A stretch of DNA of 38,102 nucleotides, taken from positions 63,346-101,447 of the forward strand of contig NZ_JAGGPS010000010.1 in the NCBI RefSeq assembly GCF_018613725.1, read 5' to 3'. Origin of the DNA: Hymenobacter sp. ISL-91. GTDB lineage: Bacteria > Bacteroidota > Bacteroidia > Cytophagales > Hymenobacteraceae. The notes under the pieces are model-generated. The model worked only from the letters and a program-made list of their open reading frames with translations. It made no database searches and was not told the DNA's origin. Below, in pieces: positions 1 to 7,987 of the stretch (position 1 is its first letter; each line of letters starts with the position of its first letter). A program made the translations under genes and the position numbers.

Positions 1-48
1 CGCCCCTACACCGACCTCCGCAACCTGGACTGCCCCGAATTGCGGAGG
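1..48. repeat. Partial copy of the GTAGGGGCGGGG palindromic repeat (right arm)
   Basis: Bases 1-28 match bases 3952-3979 with one clear difference. That is the right arm of the complete palindromic element at 3864-3970 plus the sequence following it. The left arm, if present, lies outside the window. A short 9-bp inverted repeat (15-23 with 40-48) overlaps its edge. The element ends before the ATG chosen for the first gene, which argues against the longer reading frame that begins inside it. Confidence 0.75.
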
Positions 49-87
49 GCACCCTCAGTTATTGCTGTTTCTACGTACACTGTCCGC

Positions 88-1062
88 ATGAAGCCTCCTT
101 ACCAGCCCGACCCGCTCGGCCCCGATTTCGGCCAACTGGTGCTGGCCCAGCCGCCCGACTACGAAGGCCCTGTACAAGCCGTGTTGGTGCATTACCTGCC
201 CGAACCTACCGCGCCCACTGCCGGGGCCGTGCTCTACGTACATGGTTTCAACGACTACTTTTTTCAGCGCGAAATGGCGGCGCAGTATGCCGCCCACGGC
301 TACCATTTTTTCGCCCTCGACCTGCGCAAGTACGGCCGGGCCCTGCTGCCCCACCAACGCCCCAACAATGTGCGCGACCTGCGCGAGTATGATGCCGACC
401 TTTATGCGGCGCTGGCCGAAATCAGGGCGGCCGGCCACACGCGCCTTGTGCTCAGTGGCCACTCTACCGGTGGCCTGATTACGGCCCTGTACGCGGCCCG
501 GCACCCGGCGGGCATTGCGGCGCTGGTCCTAAATAGTCCGTTTCTGGCCCTCAACCAGCCGTGGCTACGGCGTAGAGTAGCCGCGCCGCTGGCCGCAATG
601 CTGGGCCGGGTGCTGCCCAGCCTGCCCCTGCCCGCCGGCCTGCCCGATACGTATGGCCAGAGCCTGCACCAGGCGTATCGGGGCGAGTGGGACTACAACC
701 TGGCCTGGAAACCCAACCAGGTTTTTCCGGTGAATGCGGGCTGGCTGGGCGCCGTGCTGCGGGGGCAGCGGCAGCTGCGCCGCGGGCTGGCGCTGCCGTT
801 GCCCGTGCTGGTGCTGCACGCCGGGCGCAGTGCCGGCGGCCGGCAGTGGCGCGAGGAGTTTCGCCGCGCCGACATCGTGCTCAACGTGGCCGATATCCGC
901 CGCCTCGCGCCCCGGCTGGGGCCGCATGTAACACTACATGCCGTTCCCAACGCCGTGCACGACGTTTGGCTGTCGGTTCCCGATGTGCGCACTGCCGCCT
1001 ATGCGGCACTGTTCCGCTGGCTGGCGGAGCAGGTGAGAGAAAGAGCCACTTCGCCCCGGTAA
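88..1062 (+). CDS. alpha/beta hydrolase (serine hydrolase, S33/Hydrolase_4-like)
   Basis: A predicted cytoplasmic serine hydrolase of 324 residues; the substrate is unknown. The fold is visible in order: an early strand and oxyanion region (VLYVHGFNDYFF), the nucleophile elbow GHSTGG with the catalytic serine, a lid region in the middle, a late strand before an acidic or loop position (VLVLHAGRS), and a C-terminal histidine in NAVHDVW. I chose the ATG at 88 rather than the upstream in-frame start at 40, because the upstream stretch is repeat-derived DNA and adds no recognisable domain. It resembles monoacylglycerol-lipase or lysophospholipase-like hydrolases, but the exact activity cannot be read from sequence. 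It stands alone, 79 bases before the next gene. Confidence 0.85.
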   Translation: MKPPYQPDPLGPDFGQLVLAQPPDYEGPVQAVLVHYLPEPTAPTAGAVLYVHGFNDYFFQREMAAQYAAHGYHFFALDLRKYGRALLPHQRPNNVRDLREYDADLYAALAEIRAAGHTRLVLSGHSTGGLITALYAARHPAGIAALVLNSPFLALNQPWLRRRVAAPLAAMLGRVLPSLPLPAGLPDTYGQSLHQAYRGEWDYNLAWKPNQVFPVNAGWLGAVLRGQRQLRRGLALPLPVLVLHAGRSAGGRQWREEFRRADIVLNVADIRRLAPRLGPHVTLHAVPNAVHDVWLSVPDVRTAAYAALFRWLAEQVRERATSPR

Positions 1063-1141
1063 ACAACCAATGCTGCGAAGCCTGGGCTGGCCGGGCCAAA
1101 ATAACAGGGCACCTCGCCGGCTGCTCTGGCGTTAAAGGCGT

Positions 1142-1582
1142 ATGCTGATCCGACTGTCCGTACTTCTGCTGATGGCTGCACCGCTGCTGCCGGCCGCCAC
1201 TACCCAGGCCCAAACCACCTCCGCCGCCTCGCTGGCCCGTACCGTAAAAGCAGCCCATTGGCGGCAGCGGGTGCTGCTCATCTGCGCGCCCACTGCTACC
1301 GATGCCCAGCTGCTCAAGCAGCGCGCCTTGCTGCAGCCTGCCCGGGCCGGCCTCGCCGAGCGCGACCTGCTGGTGCGGGAGCTGCCCTGGGCCAGCCTGC
1401 CGGCCGCCGACCAACGCTACCTGCGCCAGCTGGGCGGCTCGCCGGATTCGTTTCGGGTGCTGCTTATTGGCAAAGATGGCGGCGTAAAGCGGCGCGACAC
1501 GGAGCCGGTTGCCCCCGCCGCCCTGTTTGCTACCATTGATGGCATGCCGATGCGTCGCCAGGAAATGAAGCGGGCGGAGTAA
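1142..1582 (+). CDS. DUF4174 domain protein, secreted
   Basis: A 146-residue protein with an N-terminal signal peptide (hydrophobic residues about 5-20, Ala-rich cleavage region ending near AQA), so probably periplasmic. The remainder matches the DUF4174 pattern: a strand R-V-L-L-I, a central L-A-E-R-D-L-L-V motif, then G-K-D-G-G-V-K and the C-terminal M-P-M-R-R-Q-E-M signature. DUF4174 has a thioredoxin-like appearance but lacks a CxxC here. Its function is not established. The start is the first ATG of the frame and is followed directly by the signal peptide. Confidence 0.85.
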   Translation: MLIRLSVLLLMAAPLLPAATTQAQTTSAASLARTVKAAHWRQRVLLICAPTATDAQLLKQRALLQPARAGLAERDLLVRELPWASLPAADQRYLRQLGGSPDSFRVLLIGKDGGVKRRDTEPVAPAALFATIDGMPMRRQEMKRAE

Positions 1583-1594
1583 AGCGGTTGTCCG

Positions 1595-1634
1595 CTGATA
1601 ATTGCTGCCGTTACCTGATAATTGCTGCCGTTAC
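1595..1634 (+). repeat. Two tandem copies of a 20-bp unit before the DUF2461 gene
   Basis: The unit CTGATAATTGCTGCCGTTAC occurs at 1595-1614 and again at 1615-1634, with two more matching bases after the second copy. It lies between the stop of the DUF4174 gene and the ATG at 1645. The second copy supplies the TA of the -7-like box. Confidence 0.95.
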
Positions 1635-1639
1635 CTTTG
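1632..1639 (+). promoter_or_regulatory. Putative -7 box TACCTTTG, 5 nt before an ATG
   Basis: This octamer fits the Bacteroidota -7 consensus TAnnTTTG exactly. I see no convincing -33 TTG at the usual distance. The box ends only five bases before the ATG at 1645, so a transcript starting at the normal distance would have almost no leader. Confidence 0.4.
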
Positions 1640-1644
1640 CCCTC

Positions 1645-2307
1645 ATGAACCAGTCTGCCCTGTTTGATTTCCTGACCGACCTTGCCCTGCACAACGACCG
1701 GGAGTGGTTTCAGGCGCACAAAGCCACTTACGACCAGCTGCGTAAAGAATTCGAAGTGCTGGTCGGGCAGATTCTCAATGCGCTGGCCGCCGAGGAGCCG
1801 GCGCTGGCGACGCTGGAAGCCAAAAAATGCATCTTCCGCATTTACCGCGACGTGCGGTTTTCCAAGCGCAAGGAGCCCTACAAAACCCACTTCAGTGCCT
1901 ATTTCGCGGTCGGTGGCAAGCAGAGCGTCGGCCCCGGCTACTATTTCCAGCTCGGCCCCGGGGGCCAGACGATGATGGCCGGCGGCATCTACCAGCCCGA
2001 GAAGGAGCAGCTGGCCCGCATCCGCCAAGAAATCGACTACAACGGCCCGGCGCTGCACCGCATCCTCGAAGCGCCCGCCTTCTGCCAGCTCTACGCCGGC
2101 CTCGAGGGCGAGCAGCTTAAGCGCCCGCCTGCCGGCTACGCTGCCGACCACCCCGATATCGGGTACCTCAAACACAAAAGCTTCGTGGTGTCGCACTTGG
2201 TGCCCGATGCCACGGCTCGCCAGCTCAACCTGGCCGAGTACGTGCCCTCCGCCTTCCGCACCATGCGCCCGTTCTCCGATTTTCTGCGCGAGGCGGTGGA
2301 GGGATAG
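1645..2307 (+). CDS. DUF2461 (TIGR02453) family protein
   Basis: A 220-residue cytoplasmic protein of the DUF2461/TIGR02453 family, function unknown. Family hallmarks are present: the opening FDFLTDLALHNDREWFQAHK, the central segment IYRDVRFSKRKEPYKTHF, and the glycine-rich GPGYYFQLGPGG that follows. Length is typical (about 220). I chose the ATG at 1645 rather than the in-frame TTG at 1588: the homology begins right after 1645, and the upstream codons fall in the 20-bp tandem duplication. No obvious functional link to its neighbours. Confidence 0.88.
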   Translation: MNQSALFDFLTDLALHNDREWFQAHKATYDQLRKEFEVLVGQILNALAAEEPALATLEAKKCIFRIYRDVRFSKRKEPYKTHFSAYFAVGGKQSVGPGYYFQLGPGGQTMMAGGIYQPEKEQLARIRQEIDYNGPALHRILEAPAFCQLYAGLEGEQLKRPPAGYAADHPDIGYLKHKSFVVSHLVPDATARQLNLAEYVPSAFRTMRPFSDFLREAVEG

Positions 2308-2336
2308 GAGGGGAGGAGTGAAGAGGTGATAAGGCA

Positions 2337-2478
2337 AAGAACAGTCATGCTGAGCGAAGCGGAGCGCAGTCGAAGCATCTCTACCGCAATGGTAATCCTG
2401 ACGGCGGGTTGGCGTGACAATTAAGTGGTAGTGATGCTTCGACTGCGGCTGTGTCTTCGCTCAGCATGACCGTTCTTT
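2337..2478. repeat. Palindromic repeat, GTCATGCTGAGCG...GAAGCATC family
   Basis: An imperfect inverted repeat. The left arm (about 2337-2380) carries AGTCATGCTGAGCG then GTCGAAGCATC. The right arm (about 2433-2478) carries the reverse complement, GATGCTTCGACTGCGG then CGCTCAGCATGAC. It fills most of the 223-bp space between the DUF2461 gene and the FAD reductase. Related copies are at 3722-3770, 28435-28534 and, more distantly, 24500-24614 and 29804-29830. Confidence 0.85.
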
Positions 2479-2530
2479 GTCTGCTCTCCATCACCAATAA
2501 CCCTTGCTGCCCTCATTCCAACATTCCCAA

Positions 2531-3682
2531 ATGCCCTACGATTACGACGTACTGATAGTGGGAGCGGGGCCGGCGGGCACGGCCTGCGCCCTGGGGCTGG
2601 CCGGCAGCGGGCTGCGGGTGGGGCTGCTCGACAAGGCCCAATTCCCGCGCGACAAGGTGTGCGGCGACGCCATTCCCAGCCCCGCCCTCAAGGCCCTCAC
2701 GCGCCTCAACCTGGCCTGGGCCGCCGAGCTGCGCGAGCTCACGGCCGGCCACCGCACCGATATGCGCACCAGCCGCCTCGTGTCGCCGGCCGGCACCGGC
2801 GTGAGCGTGCACTGGAAGGCCCCCGCCTTCAACTCGCCGCGGCTGCATTTCGACGATGCCCTACTGACGCTCGTGCGCCGCCACACCGCCACCGACATCC
2901 GCGAAAACAGCCCCGTAAAAACCGTAACGGCCGATGCCAACGGGGCGGTGGTGCAGCTCGCTGACGGCACCCGTCTCACGGCCCGCCTGCTCATCGGCTG
3001 CGACGGGGCGCACTCGGCCGTGGCCCGCGCCCTGGCCCCCGCCCCCCTCGACCGCGCCCGGCACTGCGCCGCCGTGCGGGCTTATTTTGAGGATGTGCAG
3101 GACGTGCCCGCCACCACCAGCGACTTTCTATTTCTGAGCCGCTACCGGGCCGGCTACTGCTGGGTGTTTCCGGTGGGTGCGGGCCGCTTCAACGTGGGCT
3201 TCGGTATGCTTTCCTCAGATGTGGCCCGCCAAAAGCTCGACCTGAAACTGGTGCTGCAGGAGCTGCTCGAAACCCACCCGCACTTGGTGCCGCGTTTTGC
3301 CAGTGCCCGGCAGCTAACGCCCATTAAGGGCTTTGGGCTGCCGTTGGGCGGCTCTGGCCGGCCCCTCACCGGCGCCCGCGCCCTGCTCTGCGGCGACGCG
3401 GCTTCCCTCATCGACCCGCTGCAGGGCCACGGCATCGATACGGCCGTTATCAGTGGGCTGCTGGCCGCCGAGCATGCCGCCCGCTGCTGCGCCGCCAACA
3501 CCTTCGGCCCCGGGGCCCTCGCGCCCTACGCCGCCGCCGTGCAGCGCCGCCTGGGCCGCGAACTGGCCCGCCGCTACCGCCTTATGCGCCTGCTGGCCCG
3601 GGCGCCCTGGCTGGTGGAAGGCGCGTTCCGGGCTGCTCAATGGCCCCCGCTGCGCCGGGTGCTGGTGCGGGCCATGGCGTAG
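2531..3682 (+). CDS. FAD-dependent oxidoreductase, geranylgeranyl reductase family
   Basis: A 383-residue flavoprotein. The N-terminus is a Rossmann dinucleotide fold (VLIVGAGPAGTACALGLAGS), followed by FPRDKVCGDA, typical of geranylgeranyl-reductase and tryptophan-halogenase-like monooxygenases. The second FAD motif, LLCGDAASLIDPLQGHGI, has the GD dyad contacting the ribityl chain. Members reduce isoprenoid double bonds or act on aromatic and polyketide substrates. In Bacteroidota relatives are found in flexirubin, menaquinone or lipid contexts, but none of these partners lies nearby, so the substrate is open. The ATG at 2531 begins the fold directly; the in-frame TTG at 2504 adds nine residues with no support. 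Confidence 0.85.
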   Translation: MPYDYDVLIVGAGPAGTACALGLAGSGLRVGLLDKAQFPRDKVCGDAIPSPALKALTRLNLAWAAELRELTAGHRTDMRTSRLVSPAGTGVSVHWKAPAFNSPRLHFDDALLTLVRRHTATDIRENSPVKTVTADANGAVVQLADGTRLTARLLIGCDGAHSAVARALAPAPLDRARHCAAVRAYFEDVQDVPATTSDFLFLSRYRAGYCWVFPVGAGRFNVGFGMLSSDVARQKLDLKLVLQELLETHPHLVPRFASARQLTPIKGFGLPLGGSGRPLTGARALLCGDAASLIDPLQGHGIDTAVISGLLAAEHAARCCAANTFGPGALAPYAAAVQRRLGRELARRYRLMRLLARAPWLVEGAFRAAQWPPLRRVLVRAMA

Positions 3683-3721
3683 TTGGGTGATGCGGTAATA
3701 GGTGAGGGGGTGATGAGGGGG

Positions 3722-3770
3722 CAAAAGAACAGTCATGCTGAGCGCAGCCGAAGCATCTCTACCGCAACAC
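3722..3770 (+). repeat. Half copy of the GTCATGCTGAGCG repeat
   Basis: AGTCATGCTGAGCGCAGCC is followed by GAAGCATCTCTACCGCAA, matching the left arm at 2341-2389 with a short internal deletion. I see no matching right arm downstream, so this is a single arm rather than a palindrome. Confidence 0.8.
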
Positions 3771-3863
3771 TTACCTCCCGTTGCAACACTACCCCGCTTA
3801 CAGGGTTTAGCCGTAGGAGAACAGCAGATGAGCCTCAACGAATGAGTTGTTAGACCAGGACAT

Positions 3864-3970
3864 GGAGGTCGATGTAGGGGCGGGGCTTGTCCCCGCCCGC
3901 CGTTCGCACCGTTTCAACGGTAATCGTTTAACGACGGGCGGGGGCAAGCCCCGCCCCTACATCGACCTCC
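3864..3970. repeat. Complete GTAGGGGCGGGG palindrome with 36-bp arms
   Basis: The left arm 3864-3899 and right arm 3935-3970 are reverse complements at 35 of 36 positions; the exception can form a G-U pair. The spacer is 35 bases. The core is GATGTAGGGGCGGGGCTTG. Partial or diverged copies are at 1-28, 22498-22563 and 38090-38102. Being mobile-looking and non-coding, it resembles a REP- or MITE-type element. Confidence 0.92.
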
Positions 3971-4016
3971 GCAACCTGACCTTTCTCATCACTCCACTAC
4001 ACCCTCACTTTACCTC

Positions 4017-4502
4017 ATGAATTCCACATCCGCCCGCCCCGAAGACCAGCTGATTGCCGCCGTCCGCCAAAACGATGCGGCCGCTATTACGCGCCTGCTG
4101 GCCGAAGGCGCCGACGCCAACGCCCCCGATGCCCGCGGCTTCACGCCCCTCGTGCTGGCCGCCTACGACGCCCACCTGGAGGCCACCCGCGCCCTGCTCG
4201 CCGGCGGGGCCAACCCCAACCAGCCCGTTGGCGGCGGCAACACCGTGCTGATGGGTGTCGCGTTCAAAGGCCACACCGGCATGGCCCAGCTGCTCCTCGA
4301 CCACGGGGCCGAACTCAACGCCCGCAACGGCGAGGGCAGCACGGCCCTCATGTTTGCCGTGCTGTTCGGCCGCCACGAGTTCCTCGACCTGCTCCTGGCC
4401 GCCGGTGCCGACGCGACCCTGCGCGACAACAAAGGCCAATCGGCCCGCGACCTGGCCCGCCAAAAAGGCAACGACCACGCCCTGGCGGTGCTGCCCGAGT
4501 AG
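4017..4502 (+). CDS. Ankyrin repeat protein
   Basis: A 161-residue protein made almost entirely of ankyrin repeats. About four consecutive units are visible, each with the pattern G-x-T-x-L-x-x-A followed by L-L-x-x-G-A-x-x-N or similar: ADANAPDARGFTPLVLAAY, then ANPNQPVGGGNTVLMGVAF, then AELNARNGEGSTALMFAVL, then ADATLRDNKGQSARDLA. There is no signal peptide, so it is probably a cytoplasmic protein-binding scaffold; the partner is unknown. It ends 26 bases before a strong GC-rich hairpin. Confidence 0.9.
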   Translation: MNSTSARPEDQLIAAVRQNDAAAITRLLAEGADANAPDARGFTPLVLAAYDAHLEATRALLAGGANPNQPVGGGNTVLMGVAFKGHTGMAQLLLDHGAELNARNGEGSTALMFAVLFGRHEFLDLLLAAGADATLRDNKGQSARDLARQKGNDHALAVLPE

Positions 4503-4527
4503 CTCCAGCCAGCTCCTCCCGAAACGC

Positions 4528-4569
4528 CCAACGCCCCGCCCTCCGGTTTGCCGGAAGGCGGGGCGTTGG
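4528..4569. terminator. GC-rich hairpin between convergent genes
   Basis: A 19-bp stem (4528-4546 with 4551-4569, one C/T mismatch) closes a TTTG loop. It lies between the convergent ankyrin gene and the minus-strand gene ending at 4597. There is no clear T-run on either side, so it may be a bidirectional but not classical terminator. Confidence 0.65.
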
Positions 4570-4596
4570 CTTACCAGCACTGCCAGACTGCCTGGT

Positions 4597-5028
4597 TCAG
4601 GCAATAGCGGCCGCATCGAGGAGGGCCAGCCCAGCTACCGAGCCGGGCAGTTGCGTGCGGTGCAGCAGCTGCGCCAGCTCCGGGGGCAGTTCGGCCACCG
4701 TGAGCGGCACCGCCGGCCGGGCCACCAGCTGGTACTGCGTATCGGCGGGGGCGTGCAGGTTGGTTTTGGCGAACGAGAACAGCCCCCGCCGGGCGTAGCG
4801 GGCCGCGCCCGAGGCTTCGGCGGCGTTGGTGCCCTCCGCCAGCTGCGCCGCCCCGGTTTCGGGCCGCAGCAGGAAATGCTGGTGCAGCGCCAGCAACGCC
4901 TCCTGCGAAGCCGCCACCGACTCCGGCAGCCGCCCGCCCCCCGAAGCTACGTGCAGGACGTGGCCGTTGGCATCGGTGGCGAACCAGTCAATATCCGCGT
5001 CTATTTGGTCGTGGTCGGGGATGGGCAT
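4597..5028 (-). CDS. Hypothetical protein, 143 aa
   Basis: A 143-residue acidic soluble protein with no signal peptide. I do not recognise the family. The N-terminus has a distinctive DIDWFATDANGHVLHVASGG segment, then an Ala/Leu-rich helical region. Base composition is GC-rich like the bulk of the window, which supports it as a real resident gene. It starts 31 bases after the AT-rich lipoprotein gene on the same strand, with an AT-rich hairpin in the gap, so it may be separately transcribed. The ATG at 5028 is the only reasonable start. Confidence 0.65.
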   Translation of the reverse strand: MPIPDHDQIDADIDWFATDANGHVLHVASGGGRLPESVAASQEALLALHQHFLLRPETGAAQLAEGTNAAEASGAARYARRGLFSFAKTNLHAPADTQYQLVARPAVPLTVAELPPELAQLLHRTQLPGSVAGLALLDAAAIA

Positions 5029-5040
5029 GAATAGAAATAG

Positions 5041-5062
5041 TAAGTATTTCTTAAAATACTTA
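5041..5062 (-). terminator. AT-rich hairpin at the end of the lipoprotein gene
   Basis: A perfect 9-bp stem (5041-5049 with 5054-5062) with a CTTA loop overlaps the stop codon of the minus-strand lipoprotein gene. On the minus strand it is followed by CTATTTCTATTC and then the ATG of the next gene. It could act as a weak terminator or processing site. Confidence 0.4.
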
Positions 5063-5635
5063 TTCTATGCTTACGTTATTAAATGAACCTCTTACCTGTA
5101 ATTGAAAACTACTTGTTTTATACAAGTCTATCGAGCCTTCTTTGTTGTATTGAAAATCTGCGCTGAGTAGTTTGTACTTATTGTTGTATTTTATATTAGT
5201 TAATTCACCAGAGTTCCAAATAAAATTAGCTTGAACGCGACGGTTATCTATCAAATAATCTGGCGAGTATTCATGATTAGCTTGTATAACACATGTTATG
5301 CAGCTGCCGGATATAAAGCTGTAGCTATTTGCCCAAGAATTTGCGTAAGAGGAATTGGGAATTATAATGCGCACTGTATCATGAGAAGCTAGTAGACTTA
5401 TCATCAATGCCGGAGTATTAGTGAATGTATGAATATTGTCAACCTTTATTTTTACATCCTGCTCTGTATACGTAGTGTCGCGACGTAATGGGAGTAACGG
5501 AAAATTAAGAGACCGGGTAAAACTAGCAGTTGCTGGTTCTGCCGACGGTACGACTTCTGGTTTTTTATCACAGCTAACTAAAGCAATGCCTAAAATGCCA
5601 ATGGCGGATATGTATGTGCGAGATTGAGTAAACAT
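5060..5635 (-). CDS. Putative lipoprotein, AT-rich gene
   Basis: A 191-residue predicted lipoprotein. It has a short basic start, a hydrophobic stretch (about residues 8-21), and a lipobox ending in V-S-C at about residue 22, followed by charged residues DKK. The mature part is polar and strand-rich, with paired cysteines in CITC. I do not recognise a family. Base composition is strikingly unlike its neighbours: 5101-5160 has 18 G or C in 60 bases, while the flanking mutase gene is strongly GC-rich. This suggests recent transfer or a fast-evolving surface gene. It begins 37 bases after the mutase large-subunit stop on the same strand. Confidence 0.7.
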   Translation of the reverse strand: MFTQSRTYISAIGILGIALVSCDKKPEVVPSAEPATASFTRSLNFPLLPLRRDTTYTEQDVKIKVDNIHTFTNTPALMISLLASHDTVRIIIPNSSYANSWANSYSFISGSCITCVIQANHEYSPDYLIDNRRVQANFIWNSGELTNIKYNNKYKLLSADFQYNKEGSIDLYKTSSFQLQVRGSFNNVSIE

Positions 5636-5672
5636 AAGCTACTGTGAAATTTTGAAACTATGACTCAGAAAT

Positions 5673-7925
5673 TCACTCCCCCAGCTTCTCCAGAATCTCC
5701 TGGGCCGCCACGGCAATGACGGTGCCGGGGCCGTAAACGCCGGCCACGCCGGCATCGAAGAGAAACTGGTAGTCCTGGGCCGGGATGACGCCGCCGGCAA
5801 TTACGAGAATATCCTCGCGGTCGAGTTGCTTAAGCTCCGCGAGCAGCTGCGGAATCAGGGTTTTGTGGCCGGCGGCGAGGCTGCTCACGCCTACTACGTG
5901 CACGTCGTTCTCTGCCGCCTGGCGGGCCACCTCGTCGGGCGTCTGGAACAGGGGCGCAATGTCCACGTCGAAGCCCACGTCGGCGAAGCTCGTGGCAATG
6001 ATTTTGGAGCCCCGGTCGTGGCCGTCCTGGCCCATTTTGGCCACCAGCATGCGGGGGCGGCGGCCTTCGCGCTCGGCAAAGGCATCGGCCGCCGCGCGGG
6101 CTTTGGCAAATTGCTCGTCGTAGCTCATCTCCTGCGAATAGACCCCCGAAATAGCCCGGATAGTGGCTTGGTGGCGGCCGTATACTTTCTCCAGCGCATC
6201 CGAAATCTCGCCCAGCGTGGCGCGCAGGCGGGCCGCATCCACGGCCAGGGCCAGCAGGTTGGAGTCGGCTGTTGTCGGGCTGGCGGTGGCCTCACCCCCC
6301 CGGCCCCTCTCTACGGGGGGAGAGGGGGGAGCCTGCTCCGCCTGTTCTGTCGACTGGCTCCCCCTCTCCCCCTGGAGAGGGGGCTGGGGGGTGAGGCCCC
6401 GTTGGGCCGCTTCGGTGAGGGCCGCCAGCGCCGCCTGCACCTGGGCTTCGTCGCGGGCGGCTTTGGTGGCGCGTAGGCGGGCAATCTGCGACTCGCGCAC
6501 GGCGTCGTTGTCGATGTCGAGCACCTCAATTTGCTGCTCCTCGGAAGGGCGGTAGCGGTTCACGCCCACCACAATTTCCTTGTTCGAGTCGATGCGAGCC
6601 TGCTTGCGGGCGGCGGCCTCCTCGATGCGCATTTTGGGTAGGCCGGTTTCAATGGCCTTGGCCATGCCGCCCAGCTCCTCCACCTCGTTCATCAGGGCCC
6701 AGGCTTTGTCGGCCAGCTCGTGGGTGAGGGTTTCCACGTAGTAAGAGCCGCCCCAGGGGTCCACCACGCGGGTTACGTCGGTTTCGTGCTGCAGATACAG
6801 CTGGGTGTTGCGGGCAATGCGGGCCGAGAAGTCGGTGGGCAGGGCAATGGCCTCGTCGAGGGCGTTGGTGTGCAGGCTCTGGGTGCCGCCGAGTACAGCC
6901 GCCAGCGCCTCCACGGCCGTGCGGGCCACGTTATTGAACGGGTCCTGCTCGGTGAGCGAGTAGCCCGAGGTCTGGCAGTGGGTGCGTAGGGCCAGGCTTT
7001 TCGGGTTCTGGGGGTTGAACTGCTGGATGAGCTTGGCCCACAGCAAACGGCCGGCCCGGAGCTTGGCAATTTCCATGAAGTGGTTCATGCCAATGGCCCA
7101 GAAAAACGACAGCCGGGGCGCGAAATCATCAATCTTCAGGCCCGCCGCCAATCCGGCCCGCACGTACTCCAGGCCGTCGGCCAGCGTGTAGGCCAGCTCG
7201 ATATCGGCCGTGGCGCCGGCCTCCTGCATGTGGTAGCCCGAGATGCTGATGGAGTTGAATTTGGGCATGCGCTCGGCCGTGTAGGCGAAGATATCGGCAA
7301 TAATGCGCATGCTCGGCAGCGGTGGGTAGATATACGTGTTGCGCACCATGAACTCCTTCAGAATGTCGTTCTGAATGGTACCCGCCAGCTTCTCCGGCCC
7401 CACGCCCTGCTCTTCGGCCGCCACAATGTAAAAGGCCATAATCGGCAGCACGGCCCCGTTCATGGTCATGCTCACTGACATCTGGTCGAGCGGAATCTGG
7501 TCGAACAGCAGCTTCATGTCCTCCACCGAGTCGATGGCAACGCCGGCCTTGCCCACGTCGCCTTGTACCCGTGCATGGTCGGAGTCGTAGCCCCGGTGGG
7601 TGGCTAGGTCGAAGGCCACGCTCAGGCCCTTCTGCCCGCCGGCCAGGTTGCGGCGGTAAAAGGCGTTGCTTTCCTCAGCCGTAGAAAAACCTGCGTACTG
7701 GCGCACGGTCCAGGGTTTCTGCACATACATCGAGCTGTAGGGCCCGCGCAGATACGGCGCCACGCCCGCCCCGAAACCCAGGTGGTCGAGGTGCTGCACG
7801 TCGGCGGCGGTGTAGTAGGGCTTGAGCGTGATGCCCTCGGGTGTAACATTAGGCTCGGCAGCAGCGGCGGGAGCTGGCGTGGGCAGTTGGGCGGCGTCGT
7901 AGGGTATCTGGGAGAAGTCGGGCAT
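5673..7925 (-). CDS. mutB: Methylmalonyl-CoA mutase, large (catalytic) subunit
   Basis: Catalyses the adenosylcobalamin-dependent interconversion of methylmalonyl-CoA and succinyl-CoA, linking propionyl-CoA to the TCA cycle. The N-terminal barrel carries [11 protein letters not shown] and [17 protein letters not shown]. The C-terminal B12 domain has the lower-ligand motif DGHDRG (His near residue 636), [10 protein letters not shown] and the GG of [10 protein letters not shown]. It is 750 residues, against about 715-730 in the family. The excess is a 37-residue insert (about residues 510-546) in the linker between barrel and B12 domain, encoded by a palindromic repeat (6288-6398). The frame is kept, so the enzyme is probably functional. 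I chose the ATG at 7925 ([10 protein letters not shown]); the 14 codons upstream do not fit. It follows the small subunit by 62 bases, in one operon. Confidence 0.96.
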   Translation of the reverse strand: MPDFSQIPYDAAQLPTPAPAAAAEPNVTPEGITLKPYYTAADVQHLDHLGFGAGVAPYLRGPYSSMYVQKPWTVRQYAGFSTAEESNAFYRRNLAGGQKGLSVAFDLATHRGYDSDHARVQGDVGKAGVAIDSVEDMKLLFDQIPLDQMSVSMTMNGAVLPIMAFYIVAAEEQGVGPEKLAGTIQNDILKEFMVRNTYIYPPLPSMRIIADIFAYTAERMPKFNSISISGYHMQEAGATADIELAYTLADGLEYVRAGLAAGLKIDDFAPRLSFFWAIGMNHFMEIAKLRAGRLLWAKLIQQFNPQNPKSLALRTHCQTSGYSLTEQDPFNNVARTAVEALAAVLGGTQSLHTNALDEAIALPTDFSARIARNTQLYLQHETDVTRVVDPWGGSYYVETLTHELADKAWALMNEVEELGGMAKAIETGLPKMRIEEAAARKQARIDSNKEIVVGVNRYRPSEEQQIEVLDIDNDAVRESQIARLRATKAARDEAQVQAALAALTEAAQRGLTPQPPLQGERGSQSTEQAEQAPPSPPVERGRGGEATASPTTADSNLLALAVDAARLRATLGEISDALEKVYGRHQATIRAISGVYSQEMSYDEQFAKARAAADAFAEREGRRPRMLVAKMGQDGHDRGSKIIATSFADVGFDVDIAPLFQTPDEVARQAAENDVHVVGVSSLAAGHKTLIPQLLAELKQLDREDILVIAGGVIPAQDYQFLFDAGVAGVYGPGTVIAVAAQEILEKLGE
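6288..6398. repeat. Palindromic repeat inserted in frame in mutB
   Basis: Arms of about 43-45 bp (6288-6332 and 6356-6398) are imperfect reverse complements around a 23-base spacer. The element spans 111 bases, exactly 37 codons. On the coding strand it yields the peptide cores [12 protein letters not shown] and [14 protein letters not shown], low-complexity Pro/Gly/Glu/Arg sequence unlike the rest of the enzyme. It behaves like a protein-coding palindromic element, analogous to those known from Rickettsia. Confidence 0.9.
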
Positions 7926-7987
7926 GGAAGGGCACGTTGGGGCGCATGGCACGCGCCCGCTTATCAAAAGGATATTATAAAAAGCGG

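Larger units (their letters stand above)
3683..4016. other. 334-bp non-coding stretch filled with repeats
   Basis: No gene is seen here. It holds one half-copy of the GTCATGCTGAGCG family (3722-3770) and a complete GTAGGGGCGGGG palindrome (3864-3970). The few short frames have no coding character. Confidence 0.8.

Noticed and set aside
1417..2337. 306-residue open frame opposite the DUF4174 and DUF2461 genes
   Set aside because: It spans two good genes on the other strand and has no domain; a shadow.
6288..6398. Intein or domain insertion in mutB
   Set aside because: Only 37 low-complexity residues from a palindrome, without intein motifs or a folded domain.
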